Source: Alopecurus myosuroides
Taxonomy: Eukaryota > Streptophyta > Magnoliopsida > Poales > Poaceae
NCBI GenBank assembly: GCA_028641055.1
Contig: CM054061.1
Span: forward strand, 116,568,019-116,632,018
Direction: 5' to 3'
DNA: 64,000 bases
The translations under genes and the position numbers were made by a program. The notes beneath the pieces are model-generated. The model had not been told where the DNA came from and made no database searches. It saw only the letters and a list, made by a program, of their open reading frames with translations. This document shows positions 22,859 through 35,502 of this stretch, piece after piece (position 1 is the stretch's first letter; each line of letters opens with the position of its first letter).

Positions 22859-25491
22859 TGTAGCGCCCTCACATTTAATAATGTAAGAACTACTGTGTTA
22901 AGTGCTAGTCCCTGGATCAATGCTAGCACCACAGAACAAAATGTAATTGTATCTTTGCAGAAGTATCAAAAATTATTACAAAGGATCCAGAATAGCCAAG
23001 TATGGCTTTATTACAAAGTGCATAGTCTTGAAAGACTAGCAAAACTCAGAGTTCTAAACAGCAGAAATAAAGGTAGCAATGAGCCTCCATCTTCAATCAT
23101 GCGCCACAGGCATTACATGTTGGGTGTAGACTCGAGTCCAAGCACTTAATCCAACTTCATCCTCTGAATTTCCTGCACGTTGGAATATGCAGCCCCCGAA
23201 GGAGATTCAGTACAAACAATGTACTGGCAAATGACACTATGGTGGATATAAAATGGCAAGTCTAAACTACATGCATATCTGGCTTGGTGGAGTTTAGGCT
23301 ATTTCGCAGAAAGCAAGTTTTTCCCTAACACTTTTGAAAAAGAGTTTTTCTTTCAAAGGTTGGCACCATGGGACACACACCCATGAGCACCACAACTAAT
23401 ATTTCCTTAGCCAAATTTTACTTCTTCAAAACGGTGTTGAGATTCTTCTGTCCATCCTTGTCCAGCTGCTTGAAGTTGTCCTTACCGGGAACACGGCTAT
23501 GATCATAGTTTCTAACTCTGCAGAGGTTGTGCACTTTCACCCTTTGTCTTCAATTAGCCCAAACATCCTATACACCCGGAGTGCATCAAGGAAAGGAGAG
23601 AATTGAGACGAGATCTTTCAGAAGCAAGAATTCAACCCAACCAGCAAGACCCGTTCCACCTACAATTCTACTACATCTTCATGTCAAGCATGGGTTGAAC
23701 TCTCACAACTTAGTTGATCAAGACAGAGCCCATATGTCAAAGGGCTGCACGGGAAGCTACTAAACTTAGAGGGACTTAGGAATCTCTTTGTTCCTGGGTG
23801 GCCATCCACAAGTGTACTCCTTTGGTGATAAACACCATTGATATGGCCCTAGGGAGCCACTCAACATAATCCAATCACATCCAAAATCCACCCAGGTGTT
23901 TCATTGGGAGTTATACTTAGAATTTTTCCACAACATTGAGTAAAACAAATTTGTAGCAAGGCTAAGCATCTACTAAGTATATGTTTCCAAAATAACAAGT
24001 CTAAAGGATGGCTACACACTACTTGGGATTTTGCATAGCATAATAATAACTTAGTAAAATTTCCTATCATGCATGCTACTCAAAAACACTAATAATGCAT
24101 AGTAAAATATGGGAGATTTGATGGTGTGTCACTTGCCTTGGCAATGGGATGAACAATCACAACAAGAATAACAGCAACAAGAGTAGACTTGCTCCTCTTC
24201 ACAATCTAATACAAGCAAAACATGCCACACATAAACATACAACACAAACATAACATAGAAAACAATACAAAAATATGTATGCATGTTATGCCATGATCAA
24301 ATTAATGCACCAAATTCACAACTAGCAATAATTACTAACAATGATGTTCTCTGGTGTTAATAACATGGTTATGATGCATGAAAAAGTTTGTAATGCAACA
24401 AGAGGCAAAGAAGCAGCTTAACCAAATTAAATAGGGTTAATTAACTATCTACAAGATCTTATCGAAATAAGGTTCATAAAAAAGTAGATCTAAACCTAAC
24501 ACATTAATAAGATCTAAAAAGCAAGTAAAACAATCAACGACCACTTCATGGATGACTAAGAACGAAGTATAGATTTGAAATTTCGAGTTACTCCGGTGGT
24601 AAAAGTAGATCGGAATTATAGAAACAGATCTGTAACTCAAATCGAAAAACTCAAAGAACGAAAGTTGTAGATAATGATGAGATGCAGCTACAGTAGAAAT
24701 TTGAGCAAAAACGGACAAACGGTTGAAGAGTAATTGAGTAATTACCGCTTCAGATCTGAAAGAGTAGATCGCGAAATTCTCCGGCTGTGGTGGATGAAAA
24801 GAGGTGAGGTTTCTTGGGATGGATTGGTATCGACGAGATCTAAAACTCTCGTGAAGGCTTGAATGTCAACCGAGGAACTCACGGACCGTGGTGAGTAAAA
24901 TACCACAAAACAGATCTGAAATTGGAGTTTCGAGTTTGGGACGACCTCACGGCCGGGGCTGGGGTATTTATAGGTGGGTAGGTCGGTGGAAAGTTGCTCC
25001 TTGGAGTAGGGAACAAGTAGAAAGAAGCGGAATTGAATTTGGACTCTCCGATGAAGAGATATGCGAGTTTGAATGAGCATAGGTCAAGAAAAACGGGATT
25101 TGTACCGGATTCGTACGATCGTACGAGGCTGCGTATGTGGGCTGTGCATTCCTGGGCCGGCCCATGCGAGCTCGCAGTTTTTTTTTTTAACCAAAACTAA
25201 AATGCTAATAACTTTTGAAATATAACTCGGAATCGAGTCAAACAAATTTCTAAAATCTTGAAATTTAAAACTCTATCATATTTGACTATTATTAAGTAAT
25301 TTTAGGCAAAAAAAAATATTCAATTATCCCTTAGCTTATAAACGCCTTATAGCAGGATTTTGAGCTTTTTAAAACACGATTTTGTTTTGAGGTTTAAAAT
25401 GCAACACTCAAATGCAAGTTTTGAAATGATGTCATGCTATGCAGATGCTCTAAATGCAAAACATTCCAAATGTAAAATTTGGGATGTTACA
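22859..25491 (-). repeat. Y 3' LTR (2,633 bp)
   Basis: On the minus strand it begins TGTAACATCCCAAATTTTAC and ends GAGGGCGCTACA. A TATA core (plus-strand TATTTATA 24965-24972, minus CTATAAATACCCC) marks the promoter. A 14-bp palindrome CGTACGATCGTACG lies near 25110. The small frames inside recur in the other LTR only because the copies are nearly identical. Confidence 0.95.
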
Positions 25492-25663
25492 AACTAACCC
25501 CCTTAAGATGAATCTCGTCCCGAGATTCGGAATGGCTAGCAAATAGGTGTGGATGGGTTTTCCTACGGTCAATATCTAGGCTAACCCCCTTAAGAGAATA
25601 TACTTGAGATTGTACTTCCACCAGGCAATTTGGATAATGGAACATGTGATGGAATAAAATGAG

Positions 25664-26746
25664 TTAGGGGTTACCATTCACAAAATCCATGTTGATATGA
25701 TTCACATGCCCCTTCTTGAATGGGTTAGGCTTGGAAGCTTCTGCAGTCTTCTGCTCTGGGCAATCAGTTGCATAATGTCCCTTGTTTCTGCACTTGAAAC
25801 ACATCACTTGACTAAGATCCCTCTTCACTTCATGGTTGTGGTTGTGGTGTCCATTGCCATTTGAGTGACCATTGTTGTTACCATTGGTTTCCTTGAGTCC
25901 TTCAACATGATCATGACCATTATGAGTGTGTCCATTCCCACCATTGTGATGGTTCTCATGTTTATGGAAATTGTGTCCTCCATTGGATGTGTGCCTCTTA
26001 TATGAGGGTCCAGATTGGTATTTCCCACCATTACTGTACTTCCTCTTCCTATTTTCCTCCTTTGTCATGTTGTTATCCAAGGTAATGGCTTGGTCCAACA
26101 GAGCTTGATAATTTGGGGCATATGCTACAGACAAAGGTATCTTCAGTTCTCCTTTAAGTCCGTTGAGAAATTTCTCCTTCCTCTTGGCATCAGTGTCAAT
26201 GTCCTCTGGTGCATACCTTGACAACGAGCAAAAGTCATCCATGTATTCCTTTAGTGCTCTTCCCCCCTGCTTCAAGCTACGGAACTCTTCCTTCTTGAGA
26301 TTCATTATTCCAGAGGAGATATGCGCATTTCGAAAACCTTCCTTAAAATCATCCCAAGTCATGCCTTCCAGTGGGTGAGTTATTTGATAAGTTTCCCACC
26401 ACATCACAGCTGGTCCTTCCAGTAGGTGCGCGGTGAATCTCACCTTTTCTGCATCAGTGCACTCACAGGTCACTAGGTCCCTGTTGACTGAGCGGAGCCA
26501 ATCATCTGCCACTATTGGATCAGTAGCCGATGAGAACTTGTTGGGCCTAAGTCTCAGAAATCTGGTAAGTCTATCCATTGGGGGTGGTGGTGGGGGATTG
26601 TTGTTGTTGTTGTTGTTGTTCATTGCTGCTACAAACTGAGTCATCATCTGCAGAAGTTGGGCTTGGGAAGTGAGCATCTGCTGTAGGGCATCATTGTTGT
26701 TGTTGTCCTCATTGTTGTTGTTGTTGGGGTCGCGACGAGGAGGCAT
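25664..26746 (-). CDS. Y Gag protein
   Basis: The 360-residue frame starts at MPPRRDPN; an earlier in-frame ATG at 26836 adds 30 unrelated residues. It has an Asn-rich N-terminal tract encoded by (AAC)n, a Pro run and a retrotransposon Gag core (DRLTRFLRLRPNKF, WWETYQ, then EEFRSLKQGG). After a His/Asn/Gly-rich linker comes one zinc knuckle, CFKCRNKGHYATDC (CX2CX4HX4C). There are no internal stops. The protein would assemble the particle and bind element RNA. No protease or pol follows: the stop is 172 bp from the LTR. The intact frame fits the element's youth. Confidence 0.9.
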   Translation of the reverse strand: MPPRRDPNNNNNEDNNNNDALQQMLTSQAQLLQMMTQFVAAMNNNNNNNNPPPPPPMDRLTRFLRLRPNKFSSATDPIVADDWLRSVNRDLVTCECTDAEKVRFTAHLLEGPAVMWWETYQITHPLEGMTWDDFKEGFRNAHISSGIMNLKKEEFRSLKQGGRALKEYMDDFCSLSRYAPEDIDTDAKRKEKFLNGLKGELKIPLSVAYAPNYQALLDQAITLDNNMTKEENRKRKYSNGGKYQSGPSYKRHTSNGGHNFHKHENHHNGGNGHTHNGHDHVEGLKETNGNNNGHSNGNGHHNHNHEVKRDLSQVMCFKCRNKGHYATDCPEQKTAEASKPNPFKKGHVNHINMDFVNGNP

Positions 26747-27025
26747 CTGTGAGTTTTCAGCATAGATGAGGAAAAGATAGATAGAGCTATGAGGAGAAAA
26801 TTTTCCTACCCATGCACAATACAACAAGACAAACAATCAATGGAAAATAACAACTTAAAATATTTTAGCCCTTAACCAAATTTCGAAATTTGGACTTAGT
26901 TTTTGAAAAACTTAAGCGAAACAACTTAATTGCAAGCCAAAACAATCTATAATTGCCATATCACAAGTTGATAGGTCAATACTCAAACAAAAACTCTAGC
27001 TAACGCATTCTGCCTTGGTGGTCAA

Positions 27026-27472
27026 CTACTGGGTTGGATCATAACTCTTCACAATGATCTCTATGTTCTTGTACATCTTCAGCTCCTTCTCAAGGGCGCT
27101 GATCTCTTCTTCAGCTTCTTGAAGATCCTTCTGAGTGTGATAAAGTCTCCATGTAAGTCTTTCTCCAAGTTCTGTGATTGCCTCCCATGCAGCGCATCTA
27201 GCTGACTCGAAGAATGATGTGTATTGTTGTGGGTTGGTGAAGATGTAGTCCCCTTGTGTCTTGTGATCATACTCCTTGCTTCTGTATAGGTGAAGTTGAA
27301 CCCACCAATACTCTTGGCCATCTTCAATGAAAGGAAAACCTTTGTAGAGTGCTGCTCCTCCAAATCCTAATTTTGTCATTAGGTTCTTCAATGCCTTTGG
27401 GAATTCAGTCTCACAATCTAGAGTCATGGTCATCAATGGGCCCTTCTTGATTGATTCAAAGAGGTTGGTCAT
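27026..27472 (-). CDS. ORF upstream of gag in Y (coiled-coil tail)
   Basis: This uninterrupted 148-residue frame lies between the primer site and gag. The middle contains GFGGAALYKG and WWVQLHLYRSK. The C-terminal 50 residues are Glu/Lys/Leu-rich (LQEAEEEISALEKELK), a likely coiled coil. I do not recognise a named domain. A comparable but broken pair of frames sits in the same relative position in element Z (46410-46937). A function in Gag assembly or RNA handling would be a guess. Confidence 0.6.
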   Translation of the reverse strand: MTNLFESIKKGPLMTMTLDCETEFPKALKNLMTKLGFGGAALYKGFPFIEDGQEYWWVQLHLYRSKEYDHKTQGDYIFTNPQQYTSFFESARCAAWEAITELGERLTWRLYHTQKDLQEAEEEISALEKELKMYKNIEIIVKSYDPTQ

Positions 27473-28008
27473 CTATCAGGGAGATAAGATATTAGAGGAT
27501 GGAACAATAGGTAGAAATACCAGAAGAAGAGTTGTTCAAGCTACGTTAGAGTAGAATAGATGGTCAATCCTAGGGTCCTTGAAGTCCTTGGTGGTGGTGA
27601 AGTTGCAGCTCTTCATCTTTGAGTTGGTACTCCTCGGTGATTGCGAATTTGAAGTTCCATCATATTTGAGTTTTGAAGTGTAGGGGAAAACATAGGTCGT
27701 AGAAGCATAAGGTAAGGAGGTACTAGATACGAGATAAGTAAAGGTACTTAGAAAATATTAAGTCTTCTTTCATGGTGATCATTTGCTCATTAACAACTTA
27801 TTGAAATTTGGATATTCACTATAGTGAGAGAGACTGGCACCCGCAAAGCCAATCAGGGAACCGGTCTCATGTACGTGGACATGTAATGTTGGTCCGGGCC
27901 GCTTCATCTCACTATGCCGCTAGGATCCAAAAATACTCAAAGGTGTTAATAAATTTTGACCAAAAAGGTTTTCCAAACCTAAGGGCTCGAATCTACAGGC
28001 AACACTTT

Positions 28009-28020
28009 GCTCTGATACCA
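28009..28020 (-). other. Primer binding site of Y
   Basis: Plus-strand GCTCTGATACCA is TGGTATCAGAGC on the minus strand, three bases after the 5' LTR. It is of the tRNA-iMet type. Confidence 0.9.
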
Positions 28021-28023
28021 TTT

Positions 28024-30657
28024 TGTAGCGCCCTCACATTTAATAATGTAAGAACTACTGTGTTAAGTGCTAGTCCCTGGATCAATGCTAGCACCACAGA
28101 ACAAAATGTAATTGTATCTTTGCAGAAGTATCAAAAATTATTACAAAGGATCCAGAATAGCCAAGTATGGCTTTATTACAAAGTGCATAGTCTTGAAAGA
28201 CTAGCAAAACTCAGAGTTCTAAACAGCAGAAATAAAGGTAGCAATGAGCCTCCATCTTCAATCATGCGCCACAGGCATTACATGTTGGGTGTAGACTCGA
28301 GTCCAAGCACTTAATCCAACTTCATCCTCTGAATTTCCTGCACGTTGGAATATGCAGCCCCCGAAGGAGATTCAGTACAAACAATGTACTGGCAAATGAC
28401 ACTATGGTGGATATAAAATGGCAAGTCTAAACTACATGCATATCTGGCTTGGTGGAGTTTAGGCTATTTCGCAGAAAGCAAGTTTTTCCCTAACACTTTT
28501 GAAAAAGAGTTTTTCTTTCAAAGGTTGGCACCATGGGACACACACCCATGAGCACCACAACTAATATTTCCTTAGCCAAATTTTACTTCTTCAAAACGGT
28601 GTTGAGATTCTTCTGTCCATCCTTGTCCAGCTGCTTGAAGTTGTCCTTACCGGGAACACGGCTATGATCATAGTTTCTAACTCTGCAGAGGTTGTGCACT
28701 TTCACCCTTTGTCTTCAATTAGCCCAAACATCCTATACACCCGGAGTGCATCAAGGAAAGGAGAGAATTGAGACGAGATCTTTCAGAAGCAAGAATTCAA
28801 CTCAACCAGCAAGACCCGTTCCACCTACAATTCTACTACATCTTCATGTCAAGCATGGGTTGAACTCTCACAACTTAGTTGATCAAGACAGAGCCCATAT
28901 GTCAAAGGGCTGCACGGGAAGCTACTAAACTTAGAGGGACTTAGGAATCTCTTTGTTCCTGGGTGGCCATCCACAAGTGTACTCCTTTGGTGATAAACAC
29001 CATTGATATGGCCCTAGGGAGCCACTCAACATAATCCAATCACATCCAAAATCCACCCAGGTGTTTCATTGGGAGTTATACTTAGAATTTTTCCACAACA
29101 TTGAGTAAAACAAATTTGTAGCAAGGCTAAGCATCTACTAAGTATATGTTTCCAAAATAACAAGTCTAAAGGATGGCTACACACTACTTGGGATTTTGCA
29201 TAGCATAATAATAACTTAGTAAAATTTCCTATCATGCATGCTACTCAAAAACACTAATAATGCATAGTAAAATATGGGAGATTTGATGGTGTGTCACTTG
29301 CCTTGGCAATGGGATGAACAATCACAACAAGAATAACAGCAACAAGAGTAGACTTGCTCCTCTTCACAATCTAATACAAGCAAAACATGCCACACATAAA
29401 CATACAACACAAACATAACATAGAAAACAATACAAAAATATGTATGCATGTTATGCCATGATCAAATTAATGCACCAAATTCACAACTAGCAATAATTAC
29501 TAACAATGATGTTCTCTGGTGTTAATAACATGGTTATGATGCATGAAAAAGTTTGTAATGCAACAAGAGGCAAAGAAGCAGCTTAACCAAATTAAATAGG
29601 GTTAATTAACTATCTACAAGATCTTATCGAAATAAGGTTCATAAAAAAGTAGATCTAAACCTAACACATTAATAAGATCTAAAAAGCAAGTAAAACAATC
29701 AACGACCACTTCATGGATGACTAAGAACGAAGTATAGATTTGAAATTTCGAGTTACTCCGGTGGTAAAAGTAGATCGGAATTATAGAAACAGATCTGTAA
29801 CTCAAATCGAAAAAATCAAAGAACGAAAGTTGTAGATAATGATGAGATGCAGCTACAGTAGAAATTTGAGCAAAAACGGACAAACGGTTGAAGAGTAATT
29901 GAGTAATTACCGCTTCAGATCTGAAAGAGTAGATCGCGAAATTCTCCGGCTGTGGTGGATGAAAAGAGGTGAGGTTTCTTGGGATGGATTGGTATCGACG
30001 AGATCTAAAACTCTCGTGAAGGCTTGAACGTCAACCGAGGAACTCACGGACCGTGGTGAGTAAAATACCACAAAACAGATCTGAAATTGGAGTTTCGAGT
30101 TTGGGACGACCTCACGGCCGGGGCTGGGGTATTTATAGGTGGGTAGGTCGGTGGAAAGTTGCTCCTTGGAGTAGGGAACAAGTAGAAAGAAGCGGAATTG
30201 AATTTGGACTCTCCGATGAAGAGATATGCGAGTTTGAATGAGCATAGGTCAAGAAAAACGGGATTTGTACCGGATTCGTACGATCGTACGAGGCTGCGTA
30301 TGTGGGCTGTGCATTCCTGGGCCGGTCCATGCGAGCTCGCAGTTTTTTTTTTTTTAACCAAAACTAAAATGCTAATAACTTTTGAAATATAACTCGGAAT
30401 CGAGTCAAACAAATTTCTAAAATCTTGAAATTTAAAACTCTATCATATTTGACTATTATTAAGTAATTTTAGGCAAAAAAAATATTCAATTATCCCTTAG
30501 CTTATAAACGCCTTATAGCAGGATTTTGAGCTTTTTAAAACACGATTTTGTTTTGAGGTTTAAAATGCAACACTCAAATGCAAGTTTTGAAATGATGTCA
30601 TGCTATGCAGATGCTCTAAATGCAAAACATTCCAAATGTAAAATTTGGGATGTTACA
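28024..30657 (-). repeat. Y 5' LTR (2,634 bp)
   Basis: It is nearly identical to 22859-25491. The four substitutions are one near 28800, one near 29814, one near 30028 and one near 30326. A poly-T run near 30345 and a poly-A run near 30480 differ in length. The promoter TATA core is at 30130-30137 (minus strand). Confidence 0.95.
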
Positions 30658-33600
30658 CCGTTGCCGCCGCCCTCCGGTGCTTCCCTGGAAACGGGGCAGC
30701 GCCCATTTGGTTCCCCGCAACGAGTGCAACACGTAGATGTTTTTGTTTCGCGAAAAGATGGACGATTTCGCTCGGATTCGTGCTCGCCGGAGCTCTCCCG
30801 CCGGCGAGTGAGGTCACCACGACGTCAGCACGCCCTGACCCGCGCAGAACTAGTCAAACTGGCCCGTGGGGCAGCGCTTGTCGCGTGGCTGCCCACGTGG
30901 CCGGCTGGCCCGCGAGTCAGCGGCTGCGGCTAGCTTCCCCGCGGTGAGTTTTGGATCTGGCCGGCCCAAACAGTGGATCTAGCCCAACAAGTTTCTTTTT
31001 CCTTTTAATTTTTGACAGAAACTTGCATGTTTACTTTTGGGCATGAAAACCTATCTAAAGGATGAGTTTGACCAAACTAAATTTCACAGATGTAAAGAAA
31101 CAAAATCTAAACCATCTCCATTTTGTAGATCTACATTTGGATGAATATTTTTGAAATGAAAAATGATTTGGCAACAGGTACCAGAAACACCAAAATGAGC
31201 ACCATTTTAATTTCACAACTCATAATGAAGTGAGGCCAATTGCATTGGAAAGCCCTTGAAATTTGCTAACAGGAGCAATTAACCTTGCTTCCAAATTCCT
31301 AATATTGTTGAAATTACATGCAATTTGGTAAAACACCAGAGAGCACTTTGGTGATTTTTATAAAATAATTAAAAATGTTTTTTGATGCAAACTCAATTGG
31401 ATGGTCTTGTATATGTTTAGGGCTATCCAAAACTATCTTGGTTTAATTTTTAGAGCCTCATATAAAATTTTGGTGGACAAATCTATAAATTGCTTGTTTC
31501 TGCCATTTTGGCATTTTTAGGTAATTAATTTGTGTAAGTTATTTTTGTGTTGCAATATTGTTTTCTAGCATTTAAAAGTTGTGTGAACTTATTTTCTGAG
31601 TGTTACTTAGCTATTTTAGCATGTTAGATTGTGTGGACTTGAGTGGAGAAGAAATAGGATTTTTGTTAATAGCATATGATTATTCTCTAGTTAAATCTTG
31701 CATAGCAATTTTTGGAGTGTTAAATTTATGTGCAAGCACTTGGATTTTTGATTGGATCCAGTACCATATTTGTACTTATATTGTGTTGTTATCACCTCTT
31801 CTAGCTTGCATTTGAATTGGTATAAAAGCATGAGTAGTTTAGTCATCACTATGAGAAGTTATGGAAAAATTCCCTCATGTGTAGAATTTTTGGCATAAGA
31901 ATTTGTGGTTGTGTAGCCACATATTTTTGTGTTGTATTCATAGGACCAGTAGAATTATTGATTATGTTTCTATGAGTACTTGACCCCTATAGTTTTCACT
32001 TGTGTGAAAACAATAGCATGAGTAGCATTACCTTGCTTATTTAAGCACCCTATTATTTTATACTAGTATTGTTATTGCACTAGATGCTAGTTTAGGTTTT
32101 TGTTAATTTTTAGAAAGTGGACCAGAGGCATGGTGACCTCTTAATGCTTTGTTATGCTAGTGGAACACCCACTGGTGTCATTGCATTTTTGGTGGAAACA
32201 TCATTTCCCCCACACTAGATGTGTTTCTTTTTATAGCTCTCTAACTAATGAGTGCCTAGTATTTCTGCTTTGGATTTTTTGTGCTAAATGGAAATGTGTA
32301 TGCTTCTGTTTGTAAGTGTTTGTAATCATGTGTGGCTTTCTAGTAAAAATCCATCTTTGGAGTGTTATTTGATTCCTCTAGTAATGCCCTTTTATTACCA
32401 CTAGTATGTAGGAGTTGCCATGTAAATTAATGCCTTGCTTTATCAAATGGGATATTTTTGTTATAACAAGTATAGATGTTTTTAACTCTTGTTTTTATGA
32501 CATGAACCCTCTGGTTGTGTTTCAATTACTTGATTGAAATGCATCCATTGATTCTTCATGATTGAGTAGTACTAGTTTCCTTAGCAGTTTTTTTGTATTG
32601 AATTATTTTTCCTGCCAACCTGTGTTTGGTAGATATTTGTGTATCCTTGCATGAGGACATGTTTTCATTCACCATTATGATAACATGGTTCCTTGTTTGC
32701 ATTTTAGTACTTTACATGTTATGCTTGCTTGCATAGCAAACCCTTAGTAGAAGCATGTCTATAGGATTCCTCCTTTTTAGTCATTTGTTTCTATTGTTCT
32801 CACCATGAGAATTGTGTGTTTTGTGATGAGTCTATTGCCTTGTTGCACTTATGTAGGCTCACTGATTTGTAAAAGTAACTTTTTCAAATCATGTGTCTTA
32901 TTTATTCTTGATGTGAATTTAGGTTTAGCAGATTAGCTACCTTGTTCTTTTTGTGGTTTGGTTGATAGACCCATTGCCATGATTATTATTGTGCATATTT
33001 TATATACTTTTAGTAGTCTCACCCTTGTGAAACTAAGTGTATTTTGGGTTTATTAATATCTTGGTATGAGAGTGGCACACCCACTGAATCCATGATATTA
33101 AGGTTGTGAGTTATGTTCCTCCAACCTTGAGTTGTCTTATTAAATGGCATTTCTGCCAAGTAGGTTTGTTTGATTGTTTGCCTCCATTAATAATTGTGTG
33201 ATTGGTTATTATTAGTTTTCTTTGCTGTATGTATTGTTATATATGGTTGCTTTCCTTGATTGGTTCTGAATGTGTGTCCTTTATTCCTTTTACGACGTTA
33301 GAAAACGAAGAGGAAGGAAGTGTCGTGAAGCTCTGTTTGAAGTTCCAGTCACTCCAAAACCAGGGACACAAGGAGATACCAGGCAAGCCATCCTGATGCT
33401 TGCTGATACAATACTTATCATTATCTATCATTCATGTTTTACCTCTGAAGTTTTACAAAAACTTGATTATCAAAACTATTTTTGATGTGGAATTTACTAC
33501 TATACTATATTATAGGTTACTATCATGCCAGTAGTTAAACTTGGTAATACCAAGCCCATAAGCCACCATATGGTATTTATTACCATCAAATATACTAGTC

Positions 33601-35055
33601 CCTAAGTGGACACCCTAAAATTGTGATCTTACAAAACAAAGGCTTTACGGAAAAACCCGGAGAAAAGGCGGATCCTTGTTCTCCGGAGGAATGTGGAAGT
33701 GGTCATTTTTGAGAAAATGGTGTTTTTGAAAAATGACACATAACCTAGTCTTTGCCGGACAACCTTTACCGTACTGCCACCCTACCCCAACATGGGCACG
33801 GGGCTTAACTGGAAGTTTGTCCTTGTTAGTGTGTGTTCTATCTCAAACGCTATAAGGGACGGAATCCCTTGAACCGATTGTTGTCAAGAGTTGAGACATA
33901 AAAAGTGTGGGATTGAGTTTCCCTCCAGTCGCATCAGTTGAGGCATCCTGGCTGGCAGGGATTAGCTCGGTGCCGGGGGTGACCGGTAAAACTCAATTGA
34001 GAGATAGACACATTCTAGCTTGAACATAGTGAATGGTTATGATCAGATACCTGATGTTTACATACTGTTGTTACAGTCCGTGGTTGTTCACGGTAGGTGT
34101 ACTGGATGTGGTGGATGAGTACACCTCTGCAGAGTACAACTTTTTCGAAGAAGCCGCGTCCTCGGATATGGACAGTTGAATGGCCATGTAGCTAGCATTG
34201 TGTCAATGTTTTCAAAAAGAGTTTTTGAAAGGGAATGTTTTGGAAAGGAAGTGTTGAACTTGTGAAGTTCGGAAAGGAATGGAAACTTATACCGTGGAGG
34301 TATCGTCGATGATGAAAAGCCAGATGTCTTTATACAAAACAAAATGTTTTGCAAACAAAAACCTTTTCTACTCTAAGCAAGAATTCTGGAAACTGATTTC
34401 AAGAAGTTTTGCAAAGAGGAAATATTCATTAACAAAGTTCTACAAAACCTCTTGTACATGTGATATCTACAAGAGAAATAAAACTATATTATTTTATTTT
34501 CTTCTGAAGTATCTTATTCAACGAAGATACAGATTAACCTGACTGCAACTGTGGTGTCATCATATATGAACACCATTGGTAGTGAACCCTATTTATAGCC
34601 TACCTATTCCACCATATAAGCATATTTGCATGTTGGTAAGTGACATGATGGATGTCTTGCTGAGTACATTCAAATGTACTCATTATGGTTTCGCCCCTGG
34701 TATCTACTTGCCAGACTCTGAGAAGGAGCCTCCGAAGGAGATCTATGAAGAGAAGTACGGAGTTGACGGCTTTGCGAACTAGGATCGTCTCCGGGTCAGC
34801 AGCCTGTAGGTTAAGGCGTGACTTGGGCTCATCTACGTTGTGTTTTATTTGTCTTCTGCTGTGTTTGTTAAGTTGCCTGCCCTTTGTGGCAGCTGCGTTA
34901 AAACTGATCATGTGATCATTTGTGTAATACCTTTATGTATTCGTGTAATGGATGATGTATTTCTGTATGCCAACTGTGTATGTTGTTCACGACTGATCTT
35001 TCTGGGATCGTGAATGTATGCATACGTAGGGTTTCAGACTGCCGGTCTGGGATCC

Positions 35056-35502
35056 TTACAGGATTTCTTTGGATTTCTTCTCCGCGGGCTTTGTTCCGCT
35101 AGCATCTCCTACTTCGAGGTTTTCATCAGCTAGATCGGCTGATTTTTTCTTCCGGATTTTGGATTGTTGTTTCTTAGCGGCACGGTGCTTTTTCTTGGAA
35201 GAGGGAGGTTTTTTGGCAGGCTCATCTTCTGTCAATTCCTTGACATTGGGAAATATCGGAGAAGTTTCTCCGTCTTCTCTCTCTTCCTCTGGCGGAGGAT
35301 TTTTTGGGCTTTCCTGGCTGTCGGCATCCGCGGTTTCAGCTGGTTTTGCCATTACCACTTCATGGAATCCCTCTTGAAGAGATTTTACCTTTCTTTCGAA
35401 GGTATCCTCATCCTTATCTTCGGAATCGAAATTATCCGATCCGGTTTCCGACTCTAATCTCGCCTCAATGGCGGCTAATACTGAATCGGCTTCCGAGTTC
35501 AT
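35056..35502 (-). pseudogene. Tat Gag, N-terminal part (cut by X)
   Basis: This Glu/Asp/Lys/Pro-rich N-terminal Gag region begins MNSEADSVLAAIEARLESE. Its last codons run into the X LTR, where TAA ends the frame at 35056. Removing X and one GGATT copy leaves the reading frame in the same phase as the part that ends at 11606, so X broke a frame that was open at this point. The ATG overlaps the TGA of the preceding frame (ATGA, 35502-35499). Confidence 0.8.

Larger units (their letters stand above)
22859..30657 (-). mobile_element. Element Y, young gag-only Ty3-type retrotransposon
   Basis: Y is 7.8 kb and framed by TSD CCGTT (22854-22858 and 30658-30662). Its LTRs are 22859-25491 (3') and 28024-30657 (5'). 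By eye they differ by only four substitutions and two homopolymer lengths, about 0.15%, or well under 0.1 million years at common grass rates (inference). It has a primer site, a polypurine tract (AAGGGGGTTAGTT before 25491 on the minus strand), intact gag and an upstream ORF, but no protease, RT or integrase. It must rely on a partner's enzymes. Confidence 0.95.
11607..35060 (+). mobile_element. Element X, non-autonomous giant-LTR retrotransposon
   Basis: X has 6-kb LTRs (11607-17586 and 21221-35060, the latter split by Y), a tRNA-iMet-type primer site (17591-17603), a polypurine tract (21207-21220), TSD GGATT and only 3.6 kb of internal DNA with no long frame. Excluding Y it is about 15.65 kb. 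The structure resembles plant LARDs, large elements mobilised in trans (inference). It interrupts Tat gag on the opposite strand. Confidence 0.93.
21221..35060 (+). repeat. X 3' LTR, split by Y
   Basis: The LTR occupies 21221-22858 and 30663-35060 (about 6.04 kb without Y). A 53-bp segment present in the 5' LTR (12096-12148) is missing at 21703-21707, exactly between two CAAGT repeats, so it was lost by recombination at microhomology. The ACGACGTTAG motif ends at 33301. The mini-frame at 34645-34782 is retained with one Phe-to-Ser change in the PDFE motif. Confidence 0.95.

Noticed and set aside
23527..25080. Matching frames in both Y LTRs (for example 23861-24070 and 29026-29235)
   Set aside because: They match only because the LTRs are 99.8% identical. 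They lie in untranslated LTR DNA with no recognisable domain.
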